Positions 38,996 through 52,127 of a DNA stretch of 64,000 bases are shown in pieces. The translations under genes and the position numbers were made by a program. Within the stretch, counting starts at the first letter, position 1. Every line of letters starts with the position of its first letter. The notes below the pieces were generated by a model, which was not told where the DNA came from, did not search any database, and saw only the letters and a program-made list of their open reading frames with translations. This stretch comes from an uncultured Acetobacterium sp. (GTDB lineage: Bacteria; Bacillota; Clostridia; Eubacteriales; Eubacteriaceae), in assembly GCF_963664135.1 (NCBI RefSeq), contig NZ_OY760905.1, positions 2,320,736 through 2,384,735 of the forward strand. Direction: 5' to 3'.

Positions 38996-41497
38996 TTATT
39001 CTTTTTCAGCGGTATCCACCAGGGTTACCTGGTTTTCACCATCTTCTTCAAGATCATCGACGGTATCTTCTTTATATACTTTAGAAATCGTCGCGATGGA
39101 TTCCTCTGGTTTTAATTTCATCAGTCGCACACCCTGAGTGTTACGGCCGACAGCTGTTATATCATTACCTTCCAGTTTGATCACAACGCCCTGATTATTG
39201 ATCATCATGATTTCGCCATCCCGGCTGATCACGCAGAAGCCCACCAGCTGACCGGTTTTCTTGGTAACCTTATAGGTTTGAACGCCCTTGCCGCCTCGTT
39301 TTTGGGGACGATATAAATCCGATGCGCTAAGTTTGCCATAGCCATTTTCACTGACACACAGAACAAAGAGATCTTCTTTGACAATATCCATCCCCACAAC
39401 CACGTCATCTTCGCGCAGATCAATCCCCCGGACGCCGATGGATGTTCGGCTGATCGGTCGCACTTCTTCAGAATCAAAGCGGATTGCATAACCACTCTGG
39501 GTTCCCATGACGATTTCTTCATCCTGTTCAACCAATCGGACATTGATCAGCTCATCGCCTTCTCTTAAGTTGATGGCGATGATGCCGTTTTTACGGGAGG
39601 TATCATATTCAGTTAAATCGGTTTTCTTGATGATCCCCTGTTTAGTCGCCATAATCAGATATTTATCGGCAGTAAATTCTTTGACCGGAATCATCGTAGC
39701 GATTTGTTCGCCGGCTTCCAGTGGTAACAAATTAACAATCGCTGTCCCTCTGGCCGTTCGTCCACCCTCTGGTATTTCAAAGGCTTTCAGACGATAGACC
39801 TTACCAAGGTTGGTAAAGAACATCAGATAGTGATGGGTGGTGGTGGTAAAGAGGTGTTCGACAAAATCATTCTCCCGGGTGCTCAGAGCGGTGATACCTT
39901 TACCGCCCCGTTTTTGCGAGCGATAATTGTCAGCGGTAATGCGTTTGACATAACCGATATGAGTCATCGTGATAACCACTTCTTCTTCTTCAATAAGGTC
40001 TTCGATTTCAAAGTCTTCCACATCAATATCAAAGTTAGTCCGACGTTTATCGCCATACTTTTCTTTAATCTCGATCAATTCTTCTTTGATAATATTCAGT
40101 ACCAGTTGCGGATCCGCTAAGATTGCTTTTAAGTTGCCGATGGTCAGCATCAGTTCTCGATATTCTTCTTCAATTTTTTCCCGTTCCAGACCAGTTAAAC
40201 GCTGGAGACGCATATCCAGAATTGCCTGAGCCTGAATATCAGAAAGACTAAATCGTTCAATTAATTGTTCTTTCGCTACTTTGCCATCAGCGGCTGCCCG
40301 GATTAATTTAATTACCTCATCAATATTATCTAGGGCAATTTTCAAGCCTTCTAAAATATGGGCTCTGGCTTCAGCTTTTTTTAGTTCAAAAATCGTCCGT
40401 CTGGTGATTATTTCTTTTTGATGTTCAATATAGTGAAAGAGAATCTCTTTTAAATTAAGAACTTTGGGTTCATTGTTGACCAGCGCCAGCATGATGACCC
40501 CAAAGGTTTCCTGGAGTTGGGTGTGTTTATATAATTGATTTAAAATAATCGTTTCATTGGCATCCCGTTTTAAATCGATGATGATGGACATGCCCTTTTT
40601 AAGATCGGATTCATCTCTTAAATCGGAGATTCCTTCGATTTTTTTCTCTTTAACCAGTTCGGCAATTTTTTCAACCAGCTTGGATTTGTTAACCATGTAA
40701 GGGATTTCGGTGATGACAATCTGTTTTTTTCCTTTTTTGGTGGTTACTACATCAACCTTCCCGCGAACCTTAATCCGGCCCCGGCCGGTGCGATAAGCAC
40801 TTTTAATGCCGGATTTTCCTAAGACGATTCCAGCGGTGGGGAAATCCGGCCCCTTGACATGTTTCATCAACTCGTCAATGGTAATCTCCGGATCATCAAT
40901 AAAGGCTACGGTACCATCAATGATTTCGCCGAGATTATGCGGTGGAATATTGGTGGCCATCCCAACAGCAATCCCGGAGGATCCGTTTACCAGCAGATTG
41001 GGATACTTCGAAGGCAGTACCGATGGTTCGGTTTCTGACTCATCAAAGTTGGGGACAAAATCGACGGTTTCTTTATTAATATCCCGTAGCAGTTCAGCGG
41101 CTATTTTGCCCATTTTTGCTTCGGTATAACGCATCGCCGCAGCGCTATCACCATCCACCGAACCAAAATTACCCTGACCATTAACAATCAGATAACGAAT
41201 CGACCATTCCTGGGCCATTCGCACCATCGCGTCATATACGGATGAATCACCATGCGGGTGATACTTACCTAAAACATCCCCGACAATACGGGCTGACTTA
41301 CGAAAGGTTTTTTCTGGGGTTAATCCCAGTTGGCTCATGGCATAAATGATTCGGCGATGAACCGGTTTTAAGCCATCCCGGACATCCGGTAAGGCTCGAC
41401 CTATAATAACACTCATGGCGTAGTCAATATAGGAAGTTTTCATTTCTTCTTCAATATTAATCGATTTTATTCGATCAAATTCAATTATTTCTTGCAT
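38996..41497 (-). CDS. gyrA: DNA gyrase subunit A
   Basis: GyrA carries the DNA cleavage-religation and wrapping functions of gyrase. The 833-residue protein starts with the N-terminal region around [20 protein letters not shown], has the active-site tyrosine in [10 protein letters not shown] near residue 120 and the quinolone-pocket [17 protein letters not shown] near 80-95. A QKRGGKG box, close to the gyrase-specific QRRGGKG, marks the wrapping domain. The acidic C-terminal tail fits gyrase rather than topoisomerase IV. AAGGAG precedes the ATG. It lies 20 bases after gyrB. Confidence 0.98.
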   Translation of the reverse strand: MQEIIEFDRIKSINIEEEMKTSYIDYAMSVIIGRALPDVRDGLKPVHRRIIYAMSQLGLTPEKTFRKSARIVGDVLGKYHPHGDSSVYDAMVRMAQEWSIRYLIVNGQGNFGSVDGDSAAAMRYTEAKMGKIAAELLRDINKETVDFVPNFDESETEPSVLPSKYPNLLVNGSSGIAVGMATNIPPHNLGEIIDGTVAFIDDPEITIDELMKHVKGPDFPTAGIVLGKSGIKSAYRTGRGRIKVRGKVDVVTTKKGKKQIVITEIPYMVNKSKLVEKIAELVKEKKIEGISDLRDESDLKKGMSIIIDLKRDANETIILNQLYKHTQLQETFGVIMLALVNNEPKVLNLKEILFHYIEHQKEIITRRTIFELKKAEARAHILEGLKIALDNIDEVIKLIRAAADGKVAKEQLIERFSLSDIQAQAILDMRLQRLTGLEREKIEEEYRELMLTIGNLKAILADPQLVLNIIKEELIEIKEKYGDKRRTNFDIDVEDFEIEDLIEEEEVVITMTHIGYVKRITADNYRSQKRGGKGITALSTRENDFVEHLFTTTTHHYLMFFTNLGKVYRLKAFEIPEGGRTARGTAIVNLLPLEAGEQIATMIPVKEFTADKYLIMATKQGIIKKTDLTEYDTSRKNGIIAINLREGDELINVRLVEQDEEIVMGTQSGYAIRFDSEEVRPISRTSIGVRGIDLREDDVVVGMDIVKEDLFVLCVSENGYGKLSASDLYRPQKRGGKGVQTYKVTKKTGQLVGFCVISRDGEIMMINNQGVVIKLEGNDITAVGRNTQGVRLMKLKPEESIATISKVYKEDTVDDLEEDGENQVTLVDTAEKE

Positions 41498-41517
41498 TTA
41501 ACGTTACTCCTTCTTGA

Positions 41518-44548
<3,031 letters not shown>

Positions 44549-44567
<19 letters not shown>

Positions 44568-44788
44568 GGTTTTTCGATCCCTTTTACTTGCAGGGTATCA
44601 TAATCTTCGATTTCCACAAGATCACCATCTCTTATTTTTTTATTTCTTTGGGTACACAACTCCCCATTGACACGAACTAATCCGTCCAAAATCATAAATT
44701 TCACATCACTGCCATTACCGACAATTCCGGCGTACTTAATGAGCTGATCAATTTTTATGAACTCTGTGTTAATTTCAATTATTTGCAT
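44549..44788 (-). CDS. S4-domain RNA-binding protein (YaaA-type)
   Basis: The 79-residue protein is a single S4 RNA-binding domain: EFIKIDQLIKYAGIVGNGSDVKF with DGLVRVNGELCTQRNKKIRDGD. It lies between dnaN and recF, as in Bacillus and many Clostridia (yaaA), where it influences ribosome assembly. The ATG at 44788 follows GGGGA; an upstream start at 44818 has none. Overlap with recF indicates coupling. Confidence 0.92.
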
Positions 44789-45012
44789 ATTTTTCCCCGC
44801 ACATTGTATTTTTGACAAAAATGAAAGAGCATCACACGAATCCCCTTTATTTATGCCAAAATTGATTAAATTTTTATATGTTTATCTTCTAACCTAACTA
44901 TTATAACATAAAAATAAAAAATAGTCTAAAATTTCAACGAATCATTTACATAATTCTGATCTTTTAAACTACTTTTAATTCTATTTGAAAATCACTATTT
45001 TAAATTAAATAG

Positions 45013-46125
45013 CTAATTTTCTTCAGCAATCCGAACTGGTAGGATCAAATAGATAAAATTATCGCCTTCGATCGGAAGTAAGACCCCTGGTCCAACCGAG
45101 GTGGTCATATCGATCATCAATTCATCCCCTTCAATGACCCGCAATGCCTCAATCAAGAATTTTGAATTAAAGGCTATTTTTAAAGATTCCCCACTATTCT
45201 CAATCGGAATAATTTCAAAAACATCACCAATTTCCGCATTGGAAGTTAAAATCAGCTGATCCTGATTAAAATCCATTTTGATTAAATTATTTTTACCTTC
45301 TCTGGCCAACAGCGCCGCCCGTTCACTGCTTTCTAAAAGCAGACGTCGGTTGATTTTTACCTGAGTCGCTTTCTCCACTGGGATGATCTGCTTATAATTA
45401 ATAAAATCACCTTCTAATAGACGGGAAGTAAACTGAGTATTATCCATTTCAAAAAAGATTTGATTTTTAGAAAACTTAACTACGACTTCGCCATTATAGC
45501 TGGATAATACCTTATTGATCTCTGATAAGGATTTAGAAGGGATGATGACACTGAGATCTTCTGTTACCGGGTTTTTAATTTTCCCCGATCTAAGGGCCAG
45601 CCGATAACCATCAAGAGCAATCAAATTGATGTTATCTTCCTGAATTTCGATCTTTACCCCAGTCAAAACCGGAATATTTTCGTTAGTGGCTACTGAAAAT
45701 AAGGTTCCCTTAATCAATTCCTTCAAAACACTGGCATCAATGGAAAAAATATGATCGTCAATAACTTCCGGAAAATCCGGAAATTCTTCAGCTGATAAAC
45801 CTTTTAAGGTAAAATTGGATAACAGACACTCGATTTTAATTTGATGATTTTCATCACTTTCAAAAAAAACATCTGAACCTGACATTTTACGAATCAACTC
45901 ACCAATAATGTAAGATCCTAAAACGATCTCTCCGCCACTTTCAACTTCAGCCGGAATGGTGACTTCAACCCCAATTTCCAGATCAGTGCTTCTTAATAAT
46001 AATTTATTATCAGTAGCGCTAAAAAGAATACCTTCTAAAATAGTCATGGTTGTTTTTGATGAAACAGCTTTTTGAGCCGTAGAGAGTGCAGCCATTAAAC
46101 TTTCTTTTGAACAATTGAATTTCAT
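45013..46125 (-). CDS. dnaN: DNA polymerase III beta subunit (sliding clamp)
   Basis: The clamp keeps the replicative polymerase on DNA. The 370-residue protein has three repeated domains. It starts MKFNCSKESLMAALSTAQKAVSSKTTMTILEGI (key: first helix and TILEGI), has ALDGYRLALR near residue 175 and ends with the hydrophobic pocket strand FIYLILPVRI typical of beta clamps. AAAAGGAG precedes the ATG. The gap to the S4 gene (44789-45012) is AT-rich with no clear terminator, so dnaN, S4 and recF are likely co-transcribed. Confidence 0.98.
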   Translation of the reverse strand: MKFNCSKESLMAALSTAQKAVSSKTTMTILEGILFSATDNKLLLRSTDLEIGVEVTIPAEVESGGEIVLGSYIIGELIRKMSGSDVFFESDENHQIKIECLLSNFTLKGLSAEEFPDFPEVIDDHIFSIDASVLKELIKGTLFSVATNENIPVLTGVKIEIQEDNINLIALDGYRLALRSGKIKNPVTEDLSVIIPSKSLSEINKVLSSYNGEVVVKFSKNQIFFEMDNTQFTSRLLEGDFINYKQIIPVEKATQVKINRRLLLESSERAALLAREGKNNLIKMDFNQDQLILTSNAEIGDVFEIIPIENSGESLKIAFNSKFLIEALRVIEGDELMIDMTTSVGPGVLLPIEGDNFIYLILPVRIAEEN

Positions 46126-46159
46126 AAATAATAGCTCCTTTTTAAAATTTGGAAAGCCC

Positions 46160-46289
46160 TTTTATATATAAATATATAGATTAAAATAATAGTAATAGTA
46201 GTAGGGGGTGTGGATAATGTTAATAACCCTTCGAACGCGTTGATAGAACAAAAAAACCGCAAAAACCGAAGGGGATAAATTGTGGATAA
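46160..46289 (-). other. oriC, dnaA-dnaN side: basal unwinding element
   Basis: Two perfect DnaA boxes (TGTGGATAA at 46209-46217 and 46281-46289, read as TTATCCACA on the minus strand) lie after the dnaA stop. The proximal box is followed toward dnaN by GGGG (46205-46208), then six DnaA-trio triplets (TAG TAG TAG TAA TAG TAA, 46204 back to 46187), then an AT-rich stretch (46160-46186). This is the order known for the Bacillus basal unwinding system, so strand opening should start here. Confidence 0.88.
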
Positions 46290-46322
46290 CTCGTTCATAG
46301 CTCCGGCAGAGATTGTGCGTTG

Positions 46323-47678
46323 TTAATTACCGTTAATTTCCCGCTCAATTCTGAGAATCAGATTTTTAAAATCAGTATTGGTTTCCATTTCTTCAGCTAT
46401 TTTCTGGCAGGCATGAATAACAGTTGAATGATCGCGGCCACCAAATTCTTCGCCGATTCGTGGCAAGGATAAATCGGTTATTTCTCGGGTAATAAACATG
46501 GCTACCTGACGGGGAAGAGAAATGGATCGCGTTCGTTTCTTTGAATTCATGTCTTCAACAGTAATATTAAAGTATTTAGCGGTGACTTCCTTAATATACT
46601 CAGCGGTGATGACAATATCTTCTTTTTTTCTAAAAATATCTTTGAGAGCATTTTTGGCCGATTCGATATTGATCGGTACCTTATGTAATTTTGAGTAAGC
46701 AAAGACAGTGGTCAATGCACCTTCAAGTTCCCGAATATTGGAATGGATGCTGTCAGCAATAAAGCTTAATACTTCGTTGGGTATCTCATCACTGAAGGAT
46801 TCGGCTTTTTTTCGGATAATGGCGATCCGGGTTTCGAAGTTTGGCGCATAAATATCAGTGATCAGGCCACTTTCAAACCGGGAGCGGAGCCGCTCTTCAA
46901 GGGTTGGTATTTCTTTCGGGGGGCGGTCACTACTGATGACGATCTGTTTATTTTCCTGATGCAAGGTATTGAAGGTATGGAAAAATTCTTCCTGGGTTCC
47001 TTCTTTTTTGGCCAAAAACTGGATATCATCAATTAAAAGAATGTCAGCACTGCGATATTTATTTCGAAAAGAGATATTTGTTTTATTTTGAATCGCATCG
47101 ATAAAGTCATTGGTAAATTTTTCACAGGAGACATAAACGACCTTTTTATGCGGAGCATAAGATAAAATGTAGTGTCCGATCGCCTGCATCAGGTGCGTTT
47201 TTCCCAAACCAACGCCGCCATAAATAAAGAGCGGATTGTAACGCTCCGACGGTGCTTCGGAAACAGCAACGCAGGCAGCATGGGCAAAACGGTTATTTTC
47301 ACCAATAACAAAACTGTCAAAGGTATATTTGGGATTCATGGAGTTGTGCTGATAGTTTGATATTTTTTCTTCGACATTAGTAATAGAAATATGAGGCGAT
47401 TCATCGTCTGGAGCGATCATGGCGTCTTTTTCTTTTAAAACGATTTTAACTTGGCCGGTTTTTCCGGTAACCTCGGCTAAAGCATTCGTTATTAAAGGAA
47501 TATGCCGACTTTCTAAAATTCCTTTTTCGAATTCATTTTCTGATAAAAAATAATAGGTGTTGTTAACGTAGTTTATGGGTTTTATTTTTAAAAACCAGGT
47601 GTTAAAACTGGTTGGACTAATATCCGGTTTGATAATTTCAAGTGCGGCATCCCATATTTTTTTAAAGGAAGTGTCCAT
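46323..47678 (-). CDS. dnaA: Chromosomal replication initiator DnaA
   Basis: DnaA binds 9-base boxes and melts the origin. The 451 residues include an N-terminal domain I (FKKIWDAALEIIKPDISP), AAA+ Walker A GGVGLGKTHLMQAIGH near residue 155, Walker B ILLIDDIQFLAKKEGTQEEFFHTFN (key IDDIQFL), the initiator-specific motif and arginine finger region ERLRSRFESGL, and the domain IV signature GGRDHSTVIHAC. The ATG at 47678 follows GGAGG; the upstream TTG at 47693 overlaps it. DnaA boxes and a promoter at 47963-47991 lie upstream, consistent with autoregulation. Confidence 0.99.
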   Translation of the reverse strand: MDTSFKKIWDAALEIIKPDISPTSFNTWFLKIKPINYVNNTYYFLSENEFEKGILESRHIPLITNALAEVTGKTGQVKIVLKEKDAMIAPDDESPHISITNVEEKISNYQHNSMNPKYTFDSFVIGENNRFAHAACVAVSEAPSERYNPLFIYGGVGLGKTHLMQAIGHYILSYAPHKKVVYVSCEKFTNDFIDAIQNKTNISFRNKYRSADILLIDDIQFLAKKEGTQEEFFHTFNTLHQENKQIVISSDRPPKEIPTLEERLRSRFESGLITDIYAPNFETRIAIIRKKAESFSDEIPNEVLSFIADSIHSNIRELEGALTTVFAYSKLHKVPINIESAKNALKDIFRKKEDIVITAEYIKEVTAKYFNITVEDMNSKKRTRSISLPRQVAMFITREITDLSLPRIGEEFGGRDHSTVIHACQKIAEEMETNTDFKNLILRIEREINGN

Positions 47679-47719
47679 TAAATGAACCTCCAATTTCTAA
47701 TAAATTTAAGCAGTGGTGT

Positions 47720-47958
47720 TGTGGATAAAGTTTTAACTTATGCACAGAGAATCTATTTTAATGTGAATAGCCAAATAAATCAAGCAAAATCTAAGAAACA
47801 TTGTTGATAACTTAAAAAAGTTTTACCCACAAAAAAAGATGAAAATATACGGAAAGTTGAAAAATATCGACAAGTTATCCCCATTTAATCCACAGAACTC
47901 CGAAATTTGTGGATTAAATGGACAAATTTCAAGAACTTATCCACATTTTCGTTGATAA
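47720..47958. other. oriC, upstream of dnaA: DnaA-box cluster
   Basis: Nine box-like sites were found in the 463-base gap between dnaA and rpmH. Perfect TTATCCACA occurs at 47720-47728 (minus) and 47937-47945 (plus). One- or two-base variants occur at 47738-47746 (TTATGCACA), 47802-47810, 47823-47831 (TTACCCACA), 47875-47883 (TTATCCCCA), 47886-47894, 47908-47916 and 47950-47958. The region is AT-rich and is the point where gene orientation flips. It holds no gene. Confidence 0.88.
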
Positions 47959-47962
47959 TGCT

Positions 47963-47991
47963 AGTATAGCAAATTGTGAGGTGGCATTCAA
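47963..47991 (-). promoter_or_regulatory. Promoter of dnaA
   Basis: On the minus strand TTGAAT (47986-47991), 17 bases and TATACT (47963-47968) form a good promoter. DnaA boxes at 47937-47958 lie over the start of transcription. Confidence 0.75.
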
Positions 47992-48046
47992 TAAAATAAA
48001 AATAAACATAAAGATTGCGAAACTTCGCCATATTTGATAATATGAC

Positions 48047-48075
48047 TTGACATAAAATAAGCGAGATTATATAAT
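48047..48075 (+). promoter_or_regulatory. Consensus promoter of rpmH
   Basis: TTGACA (48047-48052), a 17-base spacer and TATAAT (48070-48075) match consensus exactly, as expected for a strongly expressed ribosomal protein gene. It diverges from the dnaA promoter 56 bases away. Confidence 0.93.
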
Positions 48076-48141
48076 TCTAGGGTAAAAGTCTTATTAGCTT
48101 ATAAACAAATGAATATAAAGTATTAGTCAGGGGGTGTCGAA

Positions 48142-48276
48142 GTGAAAAGAACTTATCAACCAAAAGTTAGACAACGTAAAAAAGAACATGGTTTCAGAAA
48201 AAGAATGTCTGCAAAAAGCGGTCGACTTATTTTGAAGAAAAGAAGACAAAAAGGAAGAGAAAAATTATCAGCATAA
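48142..48276 (+). CDS. rpmH: 50S ribosomal protein L34
   Basis: The 44-residue, highly basic protein reads [20 protein letters not shown], then [18 protein letters not shown], the L34 sequence. It starts with GTG at 48142, preceded by AGGGGGTG. The gene is too short for usual ORF cut-offs. It begins the plus-strand series rpmH-rnpA-yidD-yidC-jag-mnmE-mnmG-rsmG that is conserved next to dnaA in most bacteria. Confidence 0.98.
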   Translation: MKRTYQPKVRQRKKEHGFRKRMSAKSGRLILKKRRQKGREKLSA

Positions 48277-48284
48277 TCCTTTGT

Positions 48285-48312
48285 AGACCGTTTTTCAAAA
48301 AGCGGTCTTTTG
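48285..48312 (+). terminator. Hairpin between rpmH and rnpA
   Basis: AGACCG and CGGTCT (with TTTTT/AAAAA pairing inside) form a stem followed by TTTTGTTT. It probably gives partial termination, lowering rnpA relative to rpmH. Confidence 0.75.
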
Positions 48313-48341
48313 TTTAATAAAAATTAAGGAGAATTCCTTTG

Positions 48342-48680
48342 ATGAAGATAAAGTCCCTATGCAAGGAAAATGATTTTAAACGTGTTTTTAAAGTTGGGGA
48401 TGTGTTTGGAAACAAGGTATTTGTTATCTATTATATAAAGAACGAAAACAATACAAATCGTTTGGGGATAATTGTAAGCAAAAAAGTTTCTAAAAAAGCT
48501 GTGATTAGAAATAAGGTAAAAAGACGAATTAAAGAGGCATATCGTCTTAATGAAGATTCTTTTTCAAAGGGTTATGATATTATTCTAATTGCTAAGGAAT
48601 CCATTAAAGAAGTGCCGTATAGTAGTTTGGAAAAATCGTTAAAACATTTGTTTTATAAGAAGAATCTCATGAGGCCATAA
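48342..48680 (+). CDS. rnpA: Ribonuclease P protein component
   Basis: RnpA is the protein cofactor of the RNase P ribozyme that trims tRNA 5' ends. The 112-residue basic protein shows the conserved RNR-type core [30 protein letters not shown] (key: KVSKKAV and [13 protein letters not shown]). ATG at 48342 is used; the adjacent TTG at 48339 is closer to the GGAG and could also serve. It directly precedes yidD by one base. Confidence 0.97.
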   Translation: MKIKSLCKENDFKRVFKVGDVFGNKVFVIYYIKNENNTNRLGIIVSKKVSKKAVIRNKVKRRIKEAYRLNEDSFSKGYDIILIAKESIKEVPYSSLEKSLKHLFYKKNLMRP

Positions 48681-48681
48681 G

Positions 48682-48894
48682 ATGTTAAAAAAATTCCTAA
48701 TTTTGATTGTTAGAGGATATCAGAAATTCATTTCACCTCTTTTAGGAAATAATTGTCGTTTCAGTCCCACCTGTTCACAGTATTTTATTATGGCCGTCGA
48801 TAAATACGGTGTAGTAAAGGGAAGTTATTTGGGTGGAAAGCGCATTCTTAGATGCCATCCTTTTAATCCCGGGGGATATGATCCCCTTCCTTAA
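48682..48894 (+). CDS. yidD: Membrane protein insertion efficiency factor YidD
   Basis: The 70-residue protein has the amphipathic N-terminal helix [17 protein letters not shown] and the family motif [11 protein letters not shown], then [14 protein letters not shown]. It assists YidC in placing membrane proteins. The gene lies between rnpA and yidC as usual. The ribosome binding site (TGAGG) overlaps the rnpA end. Confidence 0.96.
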   Translation: MLKKFLILIVRGYQKFISPLLGNNCRFSPTCSQYFIMAVDKYGVVKGSYLGGKRILRCHPFNPGGYDPLP

Positions 48895-48941
48895 ATTAAT
48901 TTAGATTAATTTTAAGGAGAAAAACTTTAAGGAGTTAATGA

Positions 48942-49940
48942 ATGGATTTTTTATACCAGTTCTTTGGTTGGATGCTTTTCCATATTTATAACATCGTTGG
49001 AAATTATGGATTAGCCATCATCGTGTTTACGATATTAGTGAAGGTTTTATTACTACCGCTTAATATCAAACAAACCAGGTCCATGAAGGATATGCAACGC
49101 CTTCAGCCGGAATTACAAAAGTTAAATAAAAAGTATAAAAATAACAAAGAAAAATTGAATGAAGAAACTTTAAAGCTCTACAAAACCTTTAAAGTTAATC
49201 CGGCTGGCGGTTGCTTGCCAATATTATTGCAATTTCCAATATTAATTGGTTTATACCAAACCTTGTTACATCCGGAACAATGGGTGTTTGTCAATGGCAC
49301 GATTACCAATATTGATATGTCTTTTTTATGGCTACACGATAACCTGTCGTTTTTGTGGGTCAATGGATCGTATAGTTTAAGTACTCCAGATCCACTCTAT
49401 ATATTGCCGATTTTAGCGGCATTATTTACCTTTATCACTCAAAAATTTACGATGGCTTCGGCCCCAACGACCAATCCGGATGATCCCAATGCTAAAACTC
49501 AAAAAATTATGCTCTATGTCATGCCGCTGATGATTGGCTATATTTCGATCTCGATGCCGGCAGGGGTTGCACTTTATTGGGTCGTTCAAAATGTCTTTAC
49601 ATTTGTCCAGCAATTTATTATGATGCGTATGCCAGAGCCAGATTATTCAGTTGAAGAAGCAGAGCGTCGGGTTCGTGAAGCCGAAGAAGAACGAAAAGCT
49701 GAATTAGCGGCAAAACGGGCGGCAACAAATCCCAATGCCCAAAATGCCAATAAAAAAGATAAAACGGATGAGCCTAAAAAACCGTTGACGCGACCAGCTT
49801 CAAATAAAAAAATACACAGCTCTAAATCCTATCAGCCACCGGCTGAACAACGAAAAAAACCATCAGTTGAAATTCCCGAGCGCGATGAAGCTCAGGAAGA
49901 AGCCTATCAAAAAGCCAAGGAACGTTATGATAACAAGTAA
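48942..49940 (+). CDS. yidC: Membrane protein insertase YidC/SpoIIIJ
   Basis: The 332-residue insertase has an N-terminal helix (residues 20-40), the cytoplasmic loop with RSMKDMQRLQPELQKLNKKYKNNKEKL (key QRLQPELQKLNKKY), and a membrane core with GGCLPILLQFPILIGLYQTL and PAGVALYWVVQNVFTFVQQ. No lipobox is seen, so it is the non-lipoprotein form. A long charged tail (about residues 235-332), rich in Lys, Glu and Pro, is likely to contact ribosomes. AAGGAG precedes the ATG. Confidence 0.97.
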   Translation: MDFLYQFFGWMLFHIYNIVGNYGLAIIVFTILVKVLLLPLNIKQTRSMKDMQRLQPELQKLNKKYKNNKEKLNEETLKLYKTFKVNPAGGCLPILLQFPILIGLYQTLLHPEQWVFVNGTITNIDMSFLWLHDNLSFLWVNGSYSLSTPDPLYILPILAALFTFITQKFTMASAPTTNPDDPNAKTQKIMLYVMPLMIGYISISMPAGVALYWVVQNVFTFVQQFIMMRMPEPDYSVEEAERRVREAEEERKAELAAKRAATNPNAQNANKKDKTDEPKKPLTRPASNKKIHSSKSYQPPAEQRKKPSVEIPERDEAQEEAYQKAKERYDNK

Positions 49941-49971
49941 AAATGATGACTGAAAGCTAAGGAGAGGGAAA

Positions 49972-50601
49972 ATGAATAAGACAGTAACGGGTACTGGTAA
50001 AACCGTAGAAGATGCTATTAACCATGGTTTGCAACAGCTTGGCGTGACCAAAGATCAAGTTGAAACAAATGTATTGCAAGTACCAGACAGTGGTTTAATG
50101 AAGATTTTTGGAAAAAAAGAGGCAATTGTTGAGGTGTCACTCATTAATAATCCTGAACAACGGGCCCTTGATTTTTTAAATGATGTGCTTAATGCCATGA
50201 AAATCAGCTGTAAAATTCAAACCCGTCTTGAAGACAAAGTATTATTCATTGATTTGGAAGGTAAGGATATGGGTGTCCTGATTGGACGTCGTGGTCAAAC
50301 CTTGGATTCTCTTCAGTATTTAGTAAGTTTAGTTATCAACCGACAGCACGAAGAATACGTTCGGGTCATTCTGGATACCGAAAATTACCGGGCGAAACGC
50401 GAAAAGACCTTAGAAGATCTGGGTGAGAAAATGGCTAATAAAGCGGTTTACTATCAAAAGAAAATGCTGCTTGAACCGATGAATCCCTCAGAACGACGTG
50501 TCATTCATGCCAAGCTTCAAAATCACGAGAAGGTCTTTACCTTTAGTGAAGGTGAAGAACCCTATCGTCGGGTGGTTATCCAACTAAAAGATAAAAATTA
50601 A
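49972..50601 (+). CDS. jag: RNA-binding protein Jag/KhpB
   Basis: The 209-residue protein has the Jag N-terminal domain (VTGTGKTVEDAINHGLQQLGVTKDQVE), a KH domain with GVLIGRRGQTLDSLQYLV near residue 102, and an R3H domain with LEPMNPSERRVIH. It is an RNA chaperone linked with cell elongation and division. It follows yidC by 31 bases, the usual partner. AAGGAGAGGG precedes the ATG. A terminator follows. Confidence 0.95.
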   Translation: MNKTVTGTGKTVEDAINHGLQQLGVTKDQVETNVLQVPDSGLMKIFGKKEAIVEVSLINNPEQRALDFLNDVLNAMKISCKIQTRLEDKVLFIDLEGKDMGVLIGRRGQTLDSLQYLVSLVINRQHEEYVRVILDTENYRAKREKTLEDLGEKMANKAVYYQKKMLLEPMNPSERRVIHAKLQNHEKVFTFSEGEEPYRRVVIQLKDKN

Positions 50602-50611
50602 ATAGTTTAGG

Positions 50612-50660
50612 GGCGCTTTACATTTTAGCTTTAAAGTTAGACTGTAAAGCGTCTTTTTTT
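50612..50660 (+). terminator. Terminator after jag
   Basis: GCGCTTTAC pairs with GTAAAGCGT, followed by CTTTTTTT. It splits the series into rpmH-jag and mnmE-parB parts. Confidence 0.88.
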
Positions 50661-50737
50661 ATGGGAACCCTTGTCAGATAAAGGGTTTTATTATATTATT
50701 AGAGATTAGGAAAAGATTATTGAGTCAGGAGAAAAAA

Positions 50738-52117
50738 GTGGAAGTCTTATTACAAAACGAGGATACCATTGCAGCGGTAGCCACCGGTATGGGTGGGGCT
50801 GGGATTGGTATCATCCGAATCAGTGGCGATCAGGCCGTGGAATTAGGGAATAATCTTTTTGTTAATCCCAAGGGAAAGACACTAAAAACAGCAAAAAGTC
50901 ATGAATTAATTTATGGAAAAATAATCGACACAGAGACGCATAAAGATATCGATGAGGTGCTAATTTCAAAAATGAAAGCGCCGCACTCCTATACCGCCGA
51001 AGATGTCGTTGAAATTAATTGTCATGGCGGCATTGTACCGATGCGTAAAATATTGAAATTGGTGATTCAAGCTGGTGCTCGTTTGGCTGAACCCGGTGAA
51101 TTTACCAAACGGGCCTTTTTGAACGGCCGGATGGATCTGACCCAGGCGGAAGCCGTCATTGATATCATCAATGCCAAGACTGAAAAGAGCCTGGAATACT
51201 CAGTGGCTCAACTGGAAGGACGTTTATCTCAAAAATTGGAAGAGTTAGATGGAACCCTCATTGAGATCTTATCGCATATGGAAGTCAATATTGATTATCC
51301 CGAATATGATATTGAAGAAATATCTTATCATTTTGTTAATACCCAGATTCTGAGTTTACTAAAAAAGATTAACGAAATACTGGCCGTGGCAGAAACTGGA
51401 AAGATTTACCGGGAAGGTATTACAACGGCCATTCTCGGTGAACCGAATGTTGGCAAATCATCCTTATTGAATACCTTGTTAATGGAAGATAAAGCGATTG
51501 TTACCGATATTCCCGGAACGACCCGGGATACCATTGAAGAATATATTAACATCGAGGGGATTCCCTTTAAAATAATTGATACTGCCGGAATTAGAGAAAC
51601 AGAAAATTTGGTTGAAAAAATTGGCGTGGAAAAATCCAAAGCATTGTTAAACCAAACGAATCTGGTTATCTTCATGCGGGATATTTCCAAAGCGTTGTCC
51701 GAGGGGGAAAAAGAGCTCATTGAGCTGCTGAAAAACCGGCGCACCATTTATATTGCCAATAAAACCGATGCTGTTTCAGAGCGAGAGCTTGAGATACCGA
51801 CCCCATGGATTCCCATGTCCCTGTTAGAAGATGAAGGCATTGAACTACTTAAACAAAAAATGCTGCAAATGGTCTTTGAAGGAACGGTTAATCAGGATGC
51901 CGATTATCTGATTACCAATACCCGGCATATTTCATTATTGGAAACGACCAAAACCAGTTTAGAAAATGCTATTAAAACCATGGACAGCCAAATGCCCATT
52001 GAATTAGTCAGCATTGATGTCATGGAAGCCCTTGAAGCGCTCCGGGGAATCACCGGTAAGGCCGTTGGCATGGATATCATTGATCAGATTTTTAAAAATT
52101 TCTGTATTGGAAAGTAG
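50738..52117 (+). CDS. mnmE: tRNA modification GTPase MnmE
   Basis: MnmE with MnmG adds the carboxymethylaminomethyl group to uridine 34 of certain tRNAs. The 459 residues have the N-terminal folate-binding domain ([22 protein letters not shown]), the G domain with [32 protein letters not shown] and NKTD, and the terminal CIGK with the catalytic cysteine. The GTG at 50738 is preferred because AGGAG lies six to seven bases upstream; TTG at 50720 is an alternative adding six residues. mnmG follows 10 bases later. Confidence 0.97.
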   Translation: MEVLLQNEDTIAAVATGMGGAGIGIIRISGDQAVELGNNLFVNPKGKTLKTAKSHELIYGKIIDTETHKDIDEVLISKMKAPHSYTAEDVVEINCHGGIVPMRKILKLVIQAGARLAEPGEFTKRAFLNGRMDLTQAEAVIDIINAKTEKSLEYSVAQLEGRLSQKLEELDGTLIEILSHMEVNIDYPEYDIEEISYHFVNTQILSLLKKINEILAVAETGKIYREGITTAILGEPNVGKSSLLNTLLMEDKAIVTDIPGTTRDTIEEYINIEGIPFKIIDTAGIRETENLVEKIGVEKSKALLNQTNLVIFMRDISKALSEGEKELIELLKNRRTIYIANKTDAVSERELEIPTPWIPMSLLEDEGIELLKQKMLQMVFEGTVNQDADYLITNTRHISLLETTKTSLENAIKTMDSQMPIELVSIDVMEALEALRGITGKAVGMDIIDQIFKNFCIGK

Positions 52118-52127
52118 AGGAGAGAGA

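Noticed and set aside
52014..52127. Upstream extension of mnmG into mnmE
   Set aside because: The frame is open but belongs to mnmE in another frame; the strong ribosome binding site is at 52117-52126 before ATG 52128.
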